From NCBI GenBank assembly GCA_964023205.1, contig OZ026835.1, forward strand, positions 23,201,817-23,265,816: 64,000 bases of DNA. Direction: 5' to 3'. The position numbers and the translations under genes are program-made. Positions 34,566 to 44,524 of this stretch are shown piece by piece. Origin of the DNA: Lutraria lutraria. Its lineage: Eukaryota > Mollusca > Bivalvia > Venerida > Mactridae. Each line of letters opens with the position of its first letter. The first letter of the stretch is position 1. The notes below the pieces were generated by a model. The model was given only the letters and a program-made list of their open reading frames with translations. It was not told where the DNA came from and searched no databases.

Positions 34566-36788
34566 ACAAGACGGCCAAGATGGCTCTATATCGCTCACAT
34601 GGCAATCACTCATTAAACATTGTTTTGAACCTGTGACCTAGTTTTTGACCCCAGATCATGAGATGATCCATGTTAGAACTTGCCCTACATATATATAAGA
34701 CGAACATTCTGGTTTGGTGAAGATCCATTCCAAACCATGAAGACTACAGCAAAGACAAGGTTTTCCTAAGATTTGACCTAGTTTTGACCACAGATGACCC
34801 ATTTTCGAACTTGTCTTAAGATACAATCAAAATTTAACATCTACAGTGTTAATATGGTTTTCCTAATACCCCAAAACAGTAGGGCCACATTTGCACTACA
34901 TCCACCACGTCCTGACAGGATGTGGCAAGAACCTGATTAACGTGATGAGGACGCAGATGGAACCGGTTCAGGCGTGGTAGGGTCTTCGTGGACGTGAAGT
35001 ACATGGTGGAACTATTGACATGTCAAAAAATAATGGGTGGGACGTAGTCAAATTAGAATGCAGCGCTTACGTAGTAAGAACCTAACAGGGACATGACTAA
35101 TACCTAGTTGGAACTTCATTGAATCAGAAAAAGTGTGGTGTGGACTTAAAAAGACAGCAAGCGATTTTCCCCGCGTTGTCACTGGGTTGTTACTACGCTT
35201 TTGTTACGTCAATGAAGTTCTAACTACGTCTCAACCAGGTGTATGCTAAGATCATAGTACATCGACTACACATTACAGAAGACAGCACTAGGTTGTAATT
35301 TTGCTCCGTCATGTCATCAGTATGTTTGCAACAGGTTCATTTCCAGTCAAATATATGTTAACAAATGAATGCAATTTGTTATTGTACCAGGACAACAAGC
35401 CATTTTGAATGCTCAAATTGCCATTTTCTAAATACGAAATAGAAGAAAAAAGAACATGAAGCAGCCTAGATTATGTTGTGTTAGTGCATGGCTATCAGCA
35501 GAAAGAAGACTTCTGTTCTGCCAGCATGACCAGTTAAAATAAATGGACACATGGTACAGTATACATACGGAGCTAGTGAATGCATTGAGGACGTTATTAG
35601 GACCTAGGGAGAGCACAGTTCAGTCTGCATGGACGTAGTTAGCACATTATTTGGACGTAGTATAGACGCAATAGACCTGGTGACAAAGGGAAGCTGTAGT
35701 GTAATGAACTAACTGGGAAGGTGATAGACGCAGTGAGAACTTGGCAAAGACGATGTAAGGACGTAGTGAGAACCTGGGTGCATCTTTTTTTTTCACTGCC
35801 ACATTCATCAAAATTTTCAAGACATGTTGGGAACTTTGCGAACGTGGTGCGGATGTGCTCTGGTGTGATGGGGCATAAGATTTGACCTTATGACCTAGTT
35901 TTTTACCCTAGGTGACCCATATTTAAACTTGTCCTTAAAATTATTAAGACAAACAATCTGACAAGGTTTGGCCAAGATCCAATCAAAGCCATGACATTTA
36001 GAGCTTTTACAAGGTTTTTACCTAAGATTTGACCTGGTGACCTAGTTTTTGAGCCCGGCTGACCAATGTTCACAACTGACCCACTTATTATTGAGGCAAA
36101 CATTCCGACAAGGTTTGGTGAAGATCCAATTAAAACTGTGACATCTACAATGTTAACAAAGTTTTCCTAAGATTTGATCTGGTAACCTATTTATTGACCC
36201 CAGATGGCCCATATTTTGTACTCAATTGTTTTATCATTAACACGAACAAATTGATAAAGTTTGGTGAGTATCCAATTATAACTGTGAAATCTACAGTGTT
36301 AACATCATTTTCATAAAATTTGACCTAGCGACCAGATGACCCATGTTCAAACTCATAAAGACAAACATTCTGACAAGGGTTTATGATGATCCAATCAAAA
36401 CAATGACTTCTAGGTCTTCACGCAATTTGCCCTAGAGGCCTAGTTTTTTACCAGAAATGACCATTATCAAACTTGACCTACATATCATTGAAATAACATT
36501 CTGACAAAGTTTCATGAAGATCCAATCAAAACAGTGATTTCTAAAGTGTTCACAAGGTTTTCCCTTATTTGGCCCCGGTGACCTAGTTTTTGACATCAAA
36601 TGGCCCAATATTGAACTTGTTCCAGATTTTGTCGATATTAACATTCTGACCCAGTTTTGCGAAAATTGAGCTAAAAGTGTGGCCCCTAGTGTGTCCTCAA
36701 GGTAAAGTTTGACGACGCACGACGCTGGCCAAGACTGATTGCAAAAGCTCACCCTGTCACTTTGTGAAATGACTTGTGAGCTAAAAAT
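34566..36788 (+). mobile_element. Pearl-like interspersed element, copy 5, split by another transposon
   Basis: The left part (34566-34866) begins ACAAGACGGCCAAGATGGCT; the right part (35876-36788) has about six core units, GACGACGCACGACGC, and the AGCTCAC...GTGAGCT end. The two parts join within TTTTCCTAAGATTTGACC once the insert and one TAA are skipped. It is more diverged than the other copies, with several small deletions (near 34700, 34820 and 36330), so it is probably an older insertion. Confidence 0.8.
34867..35875. mobile_element. PIF/Harbinger-type non-autonomous element (1009 bp)
   Basis: Inserted in pearl-like copy 5 with a TAA duplication (34864-34866 and 35876-35878). Ends are imperfect inverted repeats: left TACCCCAAAACAGTAGGGCC, right (reverse complement) TGCCCCATCACACCAGAGCA. 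Both continue to CATC-CACCACGT-like sequence, roughly 45 bp with many mismatches. A 3-bp TAA/TTA duplication is the hallmark of PIF/Harbinger. The interior is rich in scattered GGACGTAGTGAGAACC-like phrases and has no transposase frame. Confidence 0.7.
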
Positions 36789-38217
36789 TGTCTACATGTT
36801 CAAAAGATTTTCTAAACTAAACATTAAATAAGGTATTTTCTACGGTGATGGAACTGTGCCCCTTCTGCAGCGTGTCTGGATTTATAATGCTCATAAATAG
36901 GTTATTTGATGCTCTATTTTTATCATATTGGTTCAACATAAAATTCATTCATTGCATGTGGGCCAAGACTGTAACGATTTCTTTGTACATAAAACATATA
37001 TGCACATGTTTTCGCAGAACGTACTTGATAGGTACACTTTATTAGGTTTGCGGCTTCATTTGTATGATTTATTCAAATGCAAGATACGCAATCACGCAGG
37101 AAATTCCTGCGACAGTACTTAACTGCAACCAGTGTACTGAACATCTATCATTTGCAGAAATATCAAAAAGTGGTTTAAGAGACAAAATGCATTAAAATGC
37201 AATACAATTATATAGCAGTAATATTTTGAATTTAATTCAAATGATTGCATGAATGATATATTGACTTGACTGTAGAAATGAGAAATCATCGTTGAATAAT
37301 GTTTTAACTTCATGGCATGCAATGTAAACAATTGTCTGGTTCCCTGCCTACAGATGCCTGGCGGAAATCGAAATGAAGGAGATGCGCATGTGTCAGTTAT
37401 TCTTATTATCCGGGCATTCGCGGTAGTGTATTTCGCGGTTTTAAGTGTACAACGGATATTGCCGTTGACCCGTATTTTCAGAGGGTTACATGTTAATTTA
37501 AAGCTAGCGCCGTTTTAGTATGAATAAATGGACCAATAAATAGTTAGTTTAGGAAGGTAGTTTTATTTACAACTACCTGGTTTATCATTGCATACACTCT
37601 TCCCCTAAGTAAGTATACACAAGATTGCTAGAGAAGGTATGACCCTCTGGGTACCCAGGACAGACAGAACTTTACTTGTTTGATCATTATAGATATTTGT
37701 ATACCCTTCGACAATGGTAGTTTGAAAAAATATATTAGAATAACTTTGATCGAAGACAAGGACACAAATATCGCGAAATCGCGGAAACACATGGCATTTA
37801 CATAACTAGCACGTACAACCACAAATAAAAACATTAACCACTTAGGCCTATATTTTATCGTTAAGTGCATCACATTTTATCAACAAAAATCAACACTTAC
37901 GAGGCAGCAGGTCATAAACAGGAGAAAGCTGGATACTTTCCGTAGGTCAGGACGCTTGTTGTCTGGTTCCCGTTCCATGCTGCAGTGCACCAAACAGACT
38001 AGTGTACGGGAACCAGTTTACTGTTGACCTAGAATCAAAGCACTAAAAGCTTCCGAAACAGGAATCATTCACAATGTCTCGGTTTATAACATCAGTGATC
38101 TTGGCTAAAAAGCAAAAAAAAAATACAGTTCAGAATACAATAAAACTGTTTGGTTTAATATGAAATAAGGCACTGCCTGAAATTGTTTGTTTGTTGTTTG
38201 ACCTTTTCGTTTGTCAG
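36789..38217. other. Unassigned DNA with a hairpin and weak exon-like signals
   Basis: No gene could be supported. At 37963-37973 and 38006-38016 the 11-base arms CTGGTTCCCGT and ACGGGAACCAG form a perfect inverted repeat. Near 37352 an ATG follows a splice-acceptor-like CCCTGCCTACAG and opens a 55-codon frame (MPGGNRNEGDAHVSVILIIR...) that is less AT-rich than its surroundings. It has no recognisable domain, so it is noted only as a possibility. Confidence 0.35.
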
Positions 38218-38286
38218 AGTCAGTTCCAAGTACTGGGGGCCAACGAAGTATCACGAGAGACGGTTCGCATCGAAAACATGTGTATG
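38218..38286 (+). other. Exon-like segment, plus-strand copy of an inverted pair
   Basis: A pyrimidine-rich tract ending TTTTCGTTTGTCAG precedes the segment. It shares CCAACGAAGTATCACGAGAG, CGGTTCGCATC and ATGTGTATG with the minus-strand segment at 38776-38848. One frame of both gives QRSITR followed by (D/G)GSH. The donor side reads ATGTGTATGTGTGTT, so no canonical GT donor follows at the matching place. The protein family is not recognised. Confidence 0.35.
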
Positions 38287-38775
38287 TGTGTTGCAAAGAC
38301 AAGTGACCCTTGTTATGTGCATACACTATCCACACATTCTGTAAGTAACATCAAAAAGAGACTTCAGTTGACACCATACACACTTGTTTAGTGAGAAAGG
38401 CCTTGTTATATTTATAAGCGTATATGTACATTTTATTCAATCTGATAAGCGGTGGGGGGATGCTAAGTTATGTTTACGGATATGATGCCAGTATCATGGG
38501 TGCTAAATATTATACAAATGGGCTTCATCGTTACAATAATTTTGAGGAAAGCTGCTTTTTACACAGAATAACGGACTAATCTGGCATAATGCGATGAATG
38601 ACGACGCAATTATTGTACGCATTTTACATAGGCAAATACAAAATTCATAAAAACAACTAACAAAACAATAAAAAAAAACTAACATTTCGTCTTTCTGCCG
38701 GTCAAACTTTTCAAAATGGCATGTGGAGGTCAGAAAACCAGATCGAGACTGTGTACTTAAAAATTCGTTGCTTAC

Positions 38776-38848
38776 CATACACATTAGGATGCGAACCGCC
38801 TCTCGTGATACTTCGTTGGTCCCCATTGAGTTCATTTAACAAACGTTC
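38776..38848 (-). other. Exon-like segment, minus-strand copy of an inverted pair
   Basis: On the minus strand an acceptor-like TTATTCACAG is followed by 73 bases and then GTAAGC, a good donor. The middle frame is fully open (ERLLNELNGDQRSITRGG, then SHPNVYG). The shared block with 38218-38286 suggests either two exons of a decayed duplicated gene or arms of an inverted-repeat element. No family was recognised. Confidence 0.35.
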
Positions 38849-38863
38849 CTGTGAATAACCATT

Positions 38864-39018
38864 ATTAGACTCCCATGCTCCAAAAGCAACTGCCTAACTT
38901 TCTCACACAAAGAGACATGGTAGGTAGCTGGGCTCGAACCCACGACACTCTATCAGATAGAGGTTACAGTGATTTGAAGTCATCTACCTTAATTAATGAT
39001 CACTCGACCACGGTGGCA
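38864..39018 (-). mobile_element. tRNA-Leu-like SINE, copy 1
   Basis: Read on the minus strand it starts CCACCGTGGTCGAGTGATCA, has the long variable-arm region TCACTGTAACCTCTATCTGA and box B GGGTTCGAGCCC, and continues GCTACCTACCATGTCTCTTT and GGCAGTTGC. It matches the copies at 53073, 53432 and 58563. Box A (TGGTCGAGTGG) and the long variable arm fit derivation from a class II tRNA such as tRNA-Leu. The 3' body appears truncated. Confidence 0.75.
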
Positions 39019-39029
39019 GGTCATACAGT

Positions 39030-39490
39030 CTAGAACAGGGATTTATCCATCTGTCAAAATAAGAAAATGGGATTTTAATTAGTCTCAAGTAGGTGTACAT
39101 GTTGTTAGAATTTTTAATTAGCACTGCTCAAATTTGAAGTAATTTCACTGCCAAATCAAACTGTAAAACTAAGTTTCAAATTTTGAAAATGTTAACGGTT
39201 ACCCATGAAAGTCAGATCGGGATTCGAACCCGAATCTTCCCATAGCCAATTACTGGCCTGGGTTGCTCTATCCAATTAAGCTATCTGACCTTAAAAGTAT
39301 AGGTAAATTACAATTCTGGATTGAACGAGTTAGATTGATTCAAAAGTGAGGAAATTAACAAATACTAGTATAAAACATTTATTTTGAAATAGACGATGAT
39401 TATTACAGACTCCCTCTACGTAAGCTGAGTTAGAAGTATGAATAGTAAAATAAAAGATTCTTAACAGTTCCATGTTATTTAGAGTACACC
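39030..39490 (+). repeat. Interspersed repeat with central tRNA-like fold, copy 1
   Basis: About 460 bp shared with 63222-63715: AGTCTAGAACAGGGAT at the left, GGGATTTTAATTAG, CTCAAATTTGAAGTAAT, the tRNA-like block, then AAAAGTGAGGAAATTAACAA and GATGATTATTACAGACTC at the right. The tRNA-like block sits in the middle rather than at an end. Similarity further left appears to continue at about 38034-38170, so this copy may be split by roughly 860 bp holding the exon-like pair and a SINE. Confidence 0.7.
39210..39290 (-). other. tRNA-like sequence with elongated anticodon helix, copy 1
   Basis: Minus-strand sequence starts GGTCAGATAGCTTAATTGGA and ends TCCCGATCTGACT. It has a 7-bp acceptor stem (one G-U pair), a D arm GCTT/GAGC with the AATTGGATA loop, and a perfect 5-bp T stem TCGGG/CCCGA with loop TTCGAAT, matching boxes A and B. 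The anticodon arm is abnormal: CCCA/TGGG encloses 16 bases in which GCCA and TGGC pair again. No standard 7-base anticodon loop exists, so it cannot be called as a decoding tRNA; an intron-like insertion of about 9 bases is an alternative reading. Confidence 0.6.
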
Positions 39491-39497
39491 ATTTACA

Positions 39498-40364
39498 ACA
39501 AGAGGGCCAAGATGGCCCTATATCGCTCACATGACAATCACTGTTCACTCATTAAAACATTGTTTTGAACCGGTGACCTAGTTTTTGACCCCAGACGACC
39601 TATGTTCGAATTTGTCTTACATATCATTAAGACAAACAGTCTGACTAGGTTTGGTGAAGATACGATCAAAATTTGACATCTACAGTGTTAATAAGGTTTT
39701 CCTAAGATTTGACCTTGTGACCTGGTTTTTGACCCCAGATGACCCATATTTATACTTGACCGTTATATCCTTAAAACAAACGATTTGACAAAGTTTGGTG
39801 AAGATCCAATAATAACTGTGAAATCTACAGTGTTAACATGGTTTTTCATAAGATTTGACCTAGCGACCTAGTTTTTGACCTAAGATGACCCATGTTCGAA
39901 CTCGTCCAAGATATTATGAAGACAAACATTCTGACAAGGTTTCATGATCATCCAATCAAAACAGTGACTTCTAGAGTGTTCACAAGGTTTTCCAGCAATT
40001 TGCCCTAGTGACCTAATTTTACTACAGAAATTACCCATTTTCAAATTTGACCTACATATTATTAAAATAAACATTCTGACAAAGTTTCATGAAGATAAAT
40101 TCAAAACAGTGATTTCTAAAGTGTTCACAAGGTTTTCCCTTATTTGGCCCTGGTGACCTAGTTTTTGACCCCAAATGGCCCAATATCGAACTCGTCCGAG
40201 ATTTTGTTGATATTAACGTTCTGACCCAGTTTTGCTAAAATTGAGCTAAAAATGTGGCCCCTAGTGTGGTCACAACATAAAGTTTGACGACGCACGACGC
40301 CGGACGCCGGACGGAGAGTGATCCTAATAGCTCACTTTGTCACTTTGTGACATGTGAGCTAAAA
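39498..40364 (+). mobile_element. Pearl-like interspersed element, copy 6 (shortened)
   Basis: Same 5' start and 3' terminal hairpin as the other copies but only about five to six core units; the jump near 39735 fuses two distant units. Possible short target duplication TTACA (39493-39497 and 40365-40369). It lies directly right of the tRNA-like repeat. Confidence 0.8.
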
Positions 40365-40479
40365 TTACACCGAAATACATTTTTTAATTATGGGAATACC
40401 CCTTTATTTTATTTGTTGTAAATGTGCTTGGTTTGAATAACACCCGGACAGATGAGCAACATATAATGTTCAGTCTTTG

Positions 40480-41345
40480 CAACTTTAAAAAAATCATTTT
40501 CAAAACTGACAAAAACGTTGTTCTCTAGGTAATCTTTCCCTAAATCTGGCAGAATTTATAATGGATTCGCAGAAACACGTAATTTGTTTAATTCTTTTCT
40601 TAAATGTTTTGACAATTAATGATACATACTCTTCACTATTAAAACTTAGCTTAACATGGCTGTAAAAATCACGTAGTATTCCGTTGTTATTTACATCTGA
40701 AAACCACCGTTGTTGGAAAATATCAATAATGCGTTTTTTAAAGACATTAATAAAAGTAGGTACATGAACACTTTCTTGATAAATCCATACATCTGAAAAA
40801 CCATGCTCATCTTATAAATATTTAACTTTAAACGACCAACAATCTCTTTTAGCTTCGTGATTGATGATACTATTTTCATAAATTGTTTTTTAAATAACAT
40901 TATCAGTGTGTACCTGCAATTTAAACAAATATTTCATTATATGTACATATCTGCTAATGTAGAGGGGATAGCGACCCAACTCTACATACACAACAACATT
41001 ACATGTATTTTGTCCAACACCAAGAACAGTTTTACAGAACTTGAGGTGTAGTCTTTCAATGTCCTTCGACTTCGTAAATCCCCAAACTGGGCATTTACCT
41101 CCAGTCCCCATAAAGAACAATATTCATAGAGACGGTTTAAACTATTTTGTAAATCGACCGTTGACTTACCAACTATAACCATGTCATCGGCAAATAGTAG
41201 CATTATTAGACAAATATCAAATATTTCAATTCATGGACCTACTCCGCTTTGTAAAAAGAGTTCTAAGTCTTGAATAAATAAAGAAAACATTGCTGGCAAA
41301 TTATTTAGGCCTTGGCGTAATCTGACGGATATATAAAAAAGTATG
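40480..41345 (-). pseudogene. LINE ORF2 reverse transcriptase fragment, minus strand
   Basis: Minus-strand frames give RQGLNNLPAMFSLFIQDLEL, then LLFADDMVIVGKSTVDLQN with the catalytic FADD (near 41180), YEYCSLWGLEVN, KCPVWGFTKSKDIERLHLKF, and YQESVHVPTFINVFKKRI followed by FQQRWFSDVNNNGILRDFYS. The last part matches the order of the LINE at 950-6961 (VWLYQEVGNVNKFLSLVKQQ), so it is the same broad family with different sequence. Frameshifts and stops occur throughout. The 3' Cys/His domain was not seen. Confidence 0.75.
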
Positions 41346-42289
41346 ATAAGGAAATAAATTGTTTGACGCATGATTTAATGCTATACATAGGCCTGAACAT
41401 AACCAGTATTTTTCCATCCAGACCCGTATTGAACAGCTTTAACCACAGTGCATTCCTTATTCATTATGAATATTAATTAACTGATTTGAACGAAACATCA
41501 AATTAAAGAACCCGTGCACAGTTGATTTTTATTTGACTCATGTGATTTGTGCAAAAAAATGAACAAATATATTAATATTTGAACAGAACTTAAAGTAAAC
41601 CTACCAGCACATACGCTTGGCATAATCAGTATAATAAACCCGTGTGTGTTTCATTTGTGGGTGATTATTAATCATGAATTTCAATTAACTAATTTGAATT
41701 GACCTTAAAGAAAACACCACGTGTGTAGCAGATTTTTATTTGACTTATTTGTGTTGTGTTTCATTATCAATTATGGTTTTTAATTAACTTATTTCAACGG
41801 ACAATTATGTAAACAATCCGAGCGCAATTTGGTTTTATTTGACTCATATGCTTTTATACAAAAAAATGGCCACATATATTAATAGTTGAACTGAACTTAA
41901 TGTAAATAAACCAGCGTGTATATCATTTGTTTGCGATTGTTTTAAGCTAATGATTAAGAATATTAATACTTATTTGAGCGGAACATTACGTAAACAACCC
42001 GTGGAAGCGAGACTGTTGGCATATTTCAGGAATGAATTAAGATTTATATCTAAATGCAAAATGCAAGTTAATATCGCGCGATCTTTGTGTATTAAATGGA
42101 TAGAATAAGAATTGAATATTTACAAACCGCGTATATCACATTCGGCATTTTCAAAATGATTTGAAGTATATAGTAGCATATTTATCAATTTGATTACAAA
42201 GAATTTAATGAGCGCGGACATAGAATATTAATAACGTATTATTTTGCATTAAGATTTTCAAAATGGTCAATATTTAGGGTGGAAATGTA
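41346..42289. repeat. Decayed AT-rich tandem repeats
   Basis: Related phrases recur every 100-200 bp: ATTAATTAACT(G/A)ATTTGAA, TTTTATTTGACTCAT, AAAAAAATG(A/G)(A/C)CA(A/C)ATATATTAAT and GTAAACAAC/CCG. The periodicity is irregular and the units are strongly diverged. No coding sequence was recognised. Confidence 0.5.
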
Positions 42290-42935
42290 TACTACTCAAA
42301 ATTTGATAAGGATCACTTTTTATTCTGTAGGGCATTATCGTCAATTTTGGATTACATACATAAACTATGATTGTGGTTATTTTCAAAGATGTCTGCATAT
42401 CATGAGTACATCATGTAATTCATACATTAAATCATTCGAGCGTAACGAGCGTAGAAACCAAGACAGGGTCAAAATTAGACATTTTATGAGTATGTGTGGG
42501 GAATACAAACTTTGAGGAAAATTCGCAAAAGTGCTATTTTTTGTTTTTAGCATCGGGACTGATGTCTTCGTGCGTCAAAAACAGCTCGACATCGACTCCT
42601 CATGCTTCTAATGAGCTGTAGAATCTTAAATTGTGGGATTCGAGTCCATTCTTCCGGAAGTGCCTCTCTGAGCTGTCTGGTGGTTGTTGGCTGGACAGGA
42701 CGCTCAGATATCGCTCTCTGCAGCATATCCCATACGTGCTAGATGGGATTTAGGTCGGGAGATTGAGCGGGCCAGTCCATTCGAGCACTATTTTACCCTT
42801 TCAATGTACTGATTGGTGTCTGCAGTGACCCTATGAGTTCGGGCATTATCGTTCAGGAAAATGAACTCAGGACCAATAGCACCTGCATAGGAGCGAACGT
42901 GAACTCCCAAGATCTATGTATGGTCGCGGAGTGTG
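42290..42935 (-). mobile_element. Tc1/mariner-type element remnant
   Basis: Contains the C-terminal half of a Tc1/mariner transposase on the minus strand (42547-42935). The left edge near 42290 has TACTACTCAAAATTTGATAA followed by GGATCACTTTT, the style of a Tc1-like terminal repeat next to a TA. The opposite end was not found; homology stops near 42935 inside the transposase. Confidence 0.6.
42547..42935 (-). pseudogene. Tc1/mariner transposase C-terminus, catalytic Glu codon changed to stop
   Basis: Minus-strand translation gives VRSYAGAIGPEFIFLNDNAR, then THRV (the second catalytic Asp lies in DNAR). After a frameshift comes MDWPAQSPDLNPI, then a stop in place of the third catalytic acid, then HVWDMLQRAISERP, EALPEEWTRIPQ and MRSRCRAVFDARR to the natural stop at 42547-42549. 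In live relatives the box reads SPDLNPIE; here GAG has become TAG. The N-terminal helix-turn-helix part and first Asp are absent. Confidence 0.8.
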
Positions 42936-44000
42936 TTTATGTTATTTCAATGAAAATAGGTTAGCTACACGCCCTAATTAATGAATTTATATGATGGGGA
43001 TGAATTTTTAACTGCAAGCTTATCAAATATTTAACTGTTACGTATGATTTTCACATAACATCCTAAGTTATTGACTTGAATCTTCCCCAATTGTCTAATT
43101 ATTGAACGACACAATAAATTATGTTTCGTTTTTTTTACATGCTTCGGTTGAAAATAACCTGCACAATTGTAAATATCTAATATCAAAATGAACAATTCTT
43201 ATAACGTGTGATTGTTGACCTATTTCATCGACAATATTTCATTTTTATCTTCATTATACAAAACCACATTCATAAATATATCGGAATGAAGAAATAACGT
43301 AAAACAATATTTGTGAATAACACGGAATTTGTGTGTATTCCATAATATCGGCATTCCAACGTTGCATAAACAAAATATCAGAATGGTCAATATCATTATA
43401 CGTCGACAATGTGTGGTATTTTTTAGATTCTTATGTACCTCTGCATATAATGGATGCTTTTTTAAACTGTTAAAGGAATTACACGTACTTTACGTGCATA
43501 GTATTCGGGTCACGGTTTTTGTTTACTTTTCCACGGACAATTCTTTGTTTCAACAACATGCAAAATACAATAGAAATACCACCATTAGCAACTTTTAAAT
43601 ATGATTGCCTCCATGTTTATTTAAACATTGCACCTGTTTATTTAAACATTGCACCACAATTGGCTTTAAAATAGTCCAAATTTATAAATATTTTGGTCGT
43701 TCTAAGGTCGCGGGTTTGATTATTTTTTTCCTTGTCAATATATTGTCAGAATGCCCTAATTATAAATGAACTTATATGATGGACATATATTTAAAACAGC
43801 AGACTTATCTTGTCTTTAATTGTTTCATATGCTTTTGACAAAATATTGAATTGAATGAATTACACATACCTTACATGTATAACAATCAGCTCACGGGTTT
43901 TGTTTACTTTTTCACGGAAAATGATGTGTTATATCTACACGCAAAATACAATCAAAACACAATCATTCAGACTTTTTAATATGATTGGCTCCATGTATAT
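42936..44000. repeat. Decayed tandem repeats, units with shared phrases
   Basis: Units here and at 44525-46390 share GCCCTAATTA, GAACTTATATGATGG, CGGGTTTTGTTTACTTTTTC and ACGCAAAATACAAT, and TATGATTG(G/C)CTCCATGT with TATTTAAA and AATAGTCCAAA. The unit at about 43600-43720 is an unoccupied version of the site carrying the TTAA element at 44005. Confidence 0.6.
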
Positions 44001-44004
44001 TTAA

Positions 44005-44520
44005 AGGGGCATGCCCAGGAACTGCTGTGTCTTTTTTTTCGTACACCAAAATTGCGTTTGTCACTTGTAAAACCAATTATTACCGAAAAGTCAAAGAAGA
44101 ATGTCCACTAAAAATGACCCTATAACGCGCGCGTCGGTATTTATATGTCAGTTTGAATAAAAGGCTTACAGCCTTTTATTGACGACAACGATATTTCCGA
44201 TACGTCTGGGAGTTTAACTGAGCATGTGCGCTGCCTTTCAAGTGAACATAACATGAGAAATACTTACCATTTCAGTTTGTTGACATTTTTTCCGCGATAT
44301 TTTCGGTTTTGACAGAGACCGAAAGGGTCGAGTTGTGAAAATGACGAATAATTTCTGAGGCCGAAATCGGCAGGTTTTGTAAATCTTGAAATGTGTATTT
44401 TGAGTAAACTACCGGGATGTTTTGTAAATATTTTATAGGGTTTTCATTAATTGATTTAGGCATTAAAATAATACCAATTTGATCGTTATTTGAGACGCTT
44501 CAGTTCCAGGGCATGCCCCT
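44005..44520. mobile_element. TTAA-flanked inverted-repeat element (516 bp)
   Basis: Ends AGGGGCATGCCCAGGAACTG and (reverse complement of the right end) AGGGGCATGCCCTGGAACTG differ at one base in 20. TTAA lies directly outside both ends (44001-44004 and 44521-44524). TTAA targets are typical of piggyBac-like elements. No transposase frame is inside, so it is non-autonomous. The diverged sister unit at about 43610-43660 (CCATGTTTATTTAAACATTG) shows the empty site with a single TTAA. Confidence 0.85.
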
Positions 44521-44524
44521 TTAA

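Noticed and set aside
37352..37518. First coding exon of a host gene
   Set aside because: An acceptor-like signal and an ATG frame exist, but there is no recognisable domain, donor or further exon.
38191..38391. Protein-coding frame over the exon-like segment
   Set aside because: The segment shared with the inverted copy is better explained in another frame; this 66-codon frame crosses the likely splice acceptor.
39210..39290. Functional tRNA gene
   Set aside because: The acceptor, D and T arms are good but there is no 7-base anticodon loop, and a second copy lies in the same kind of repeat.
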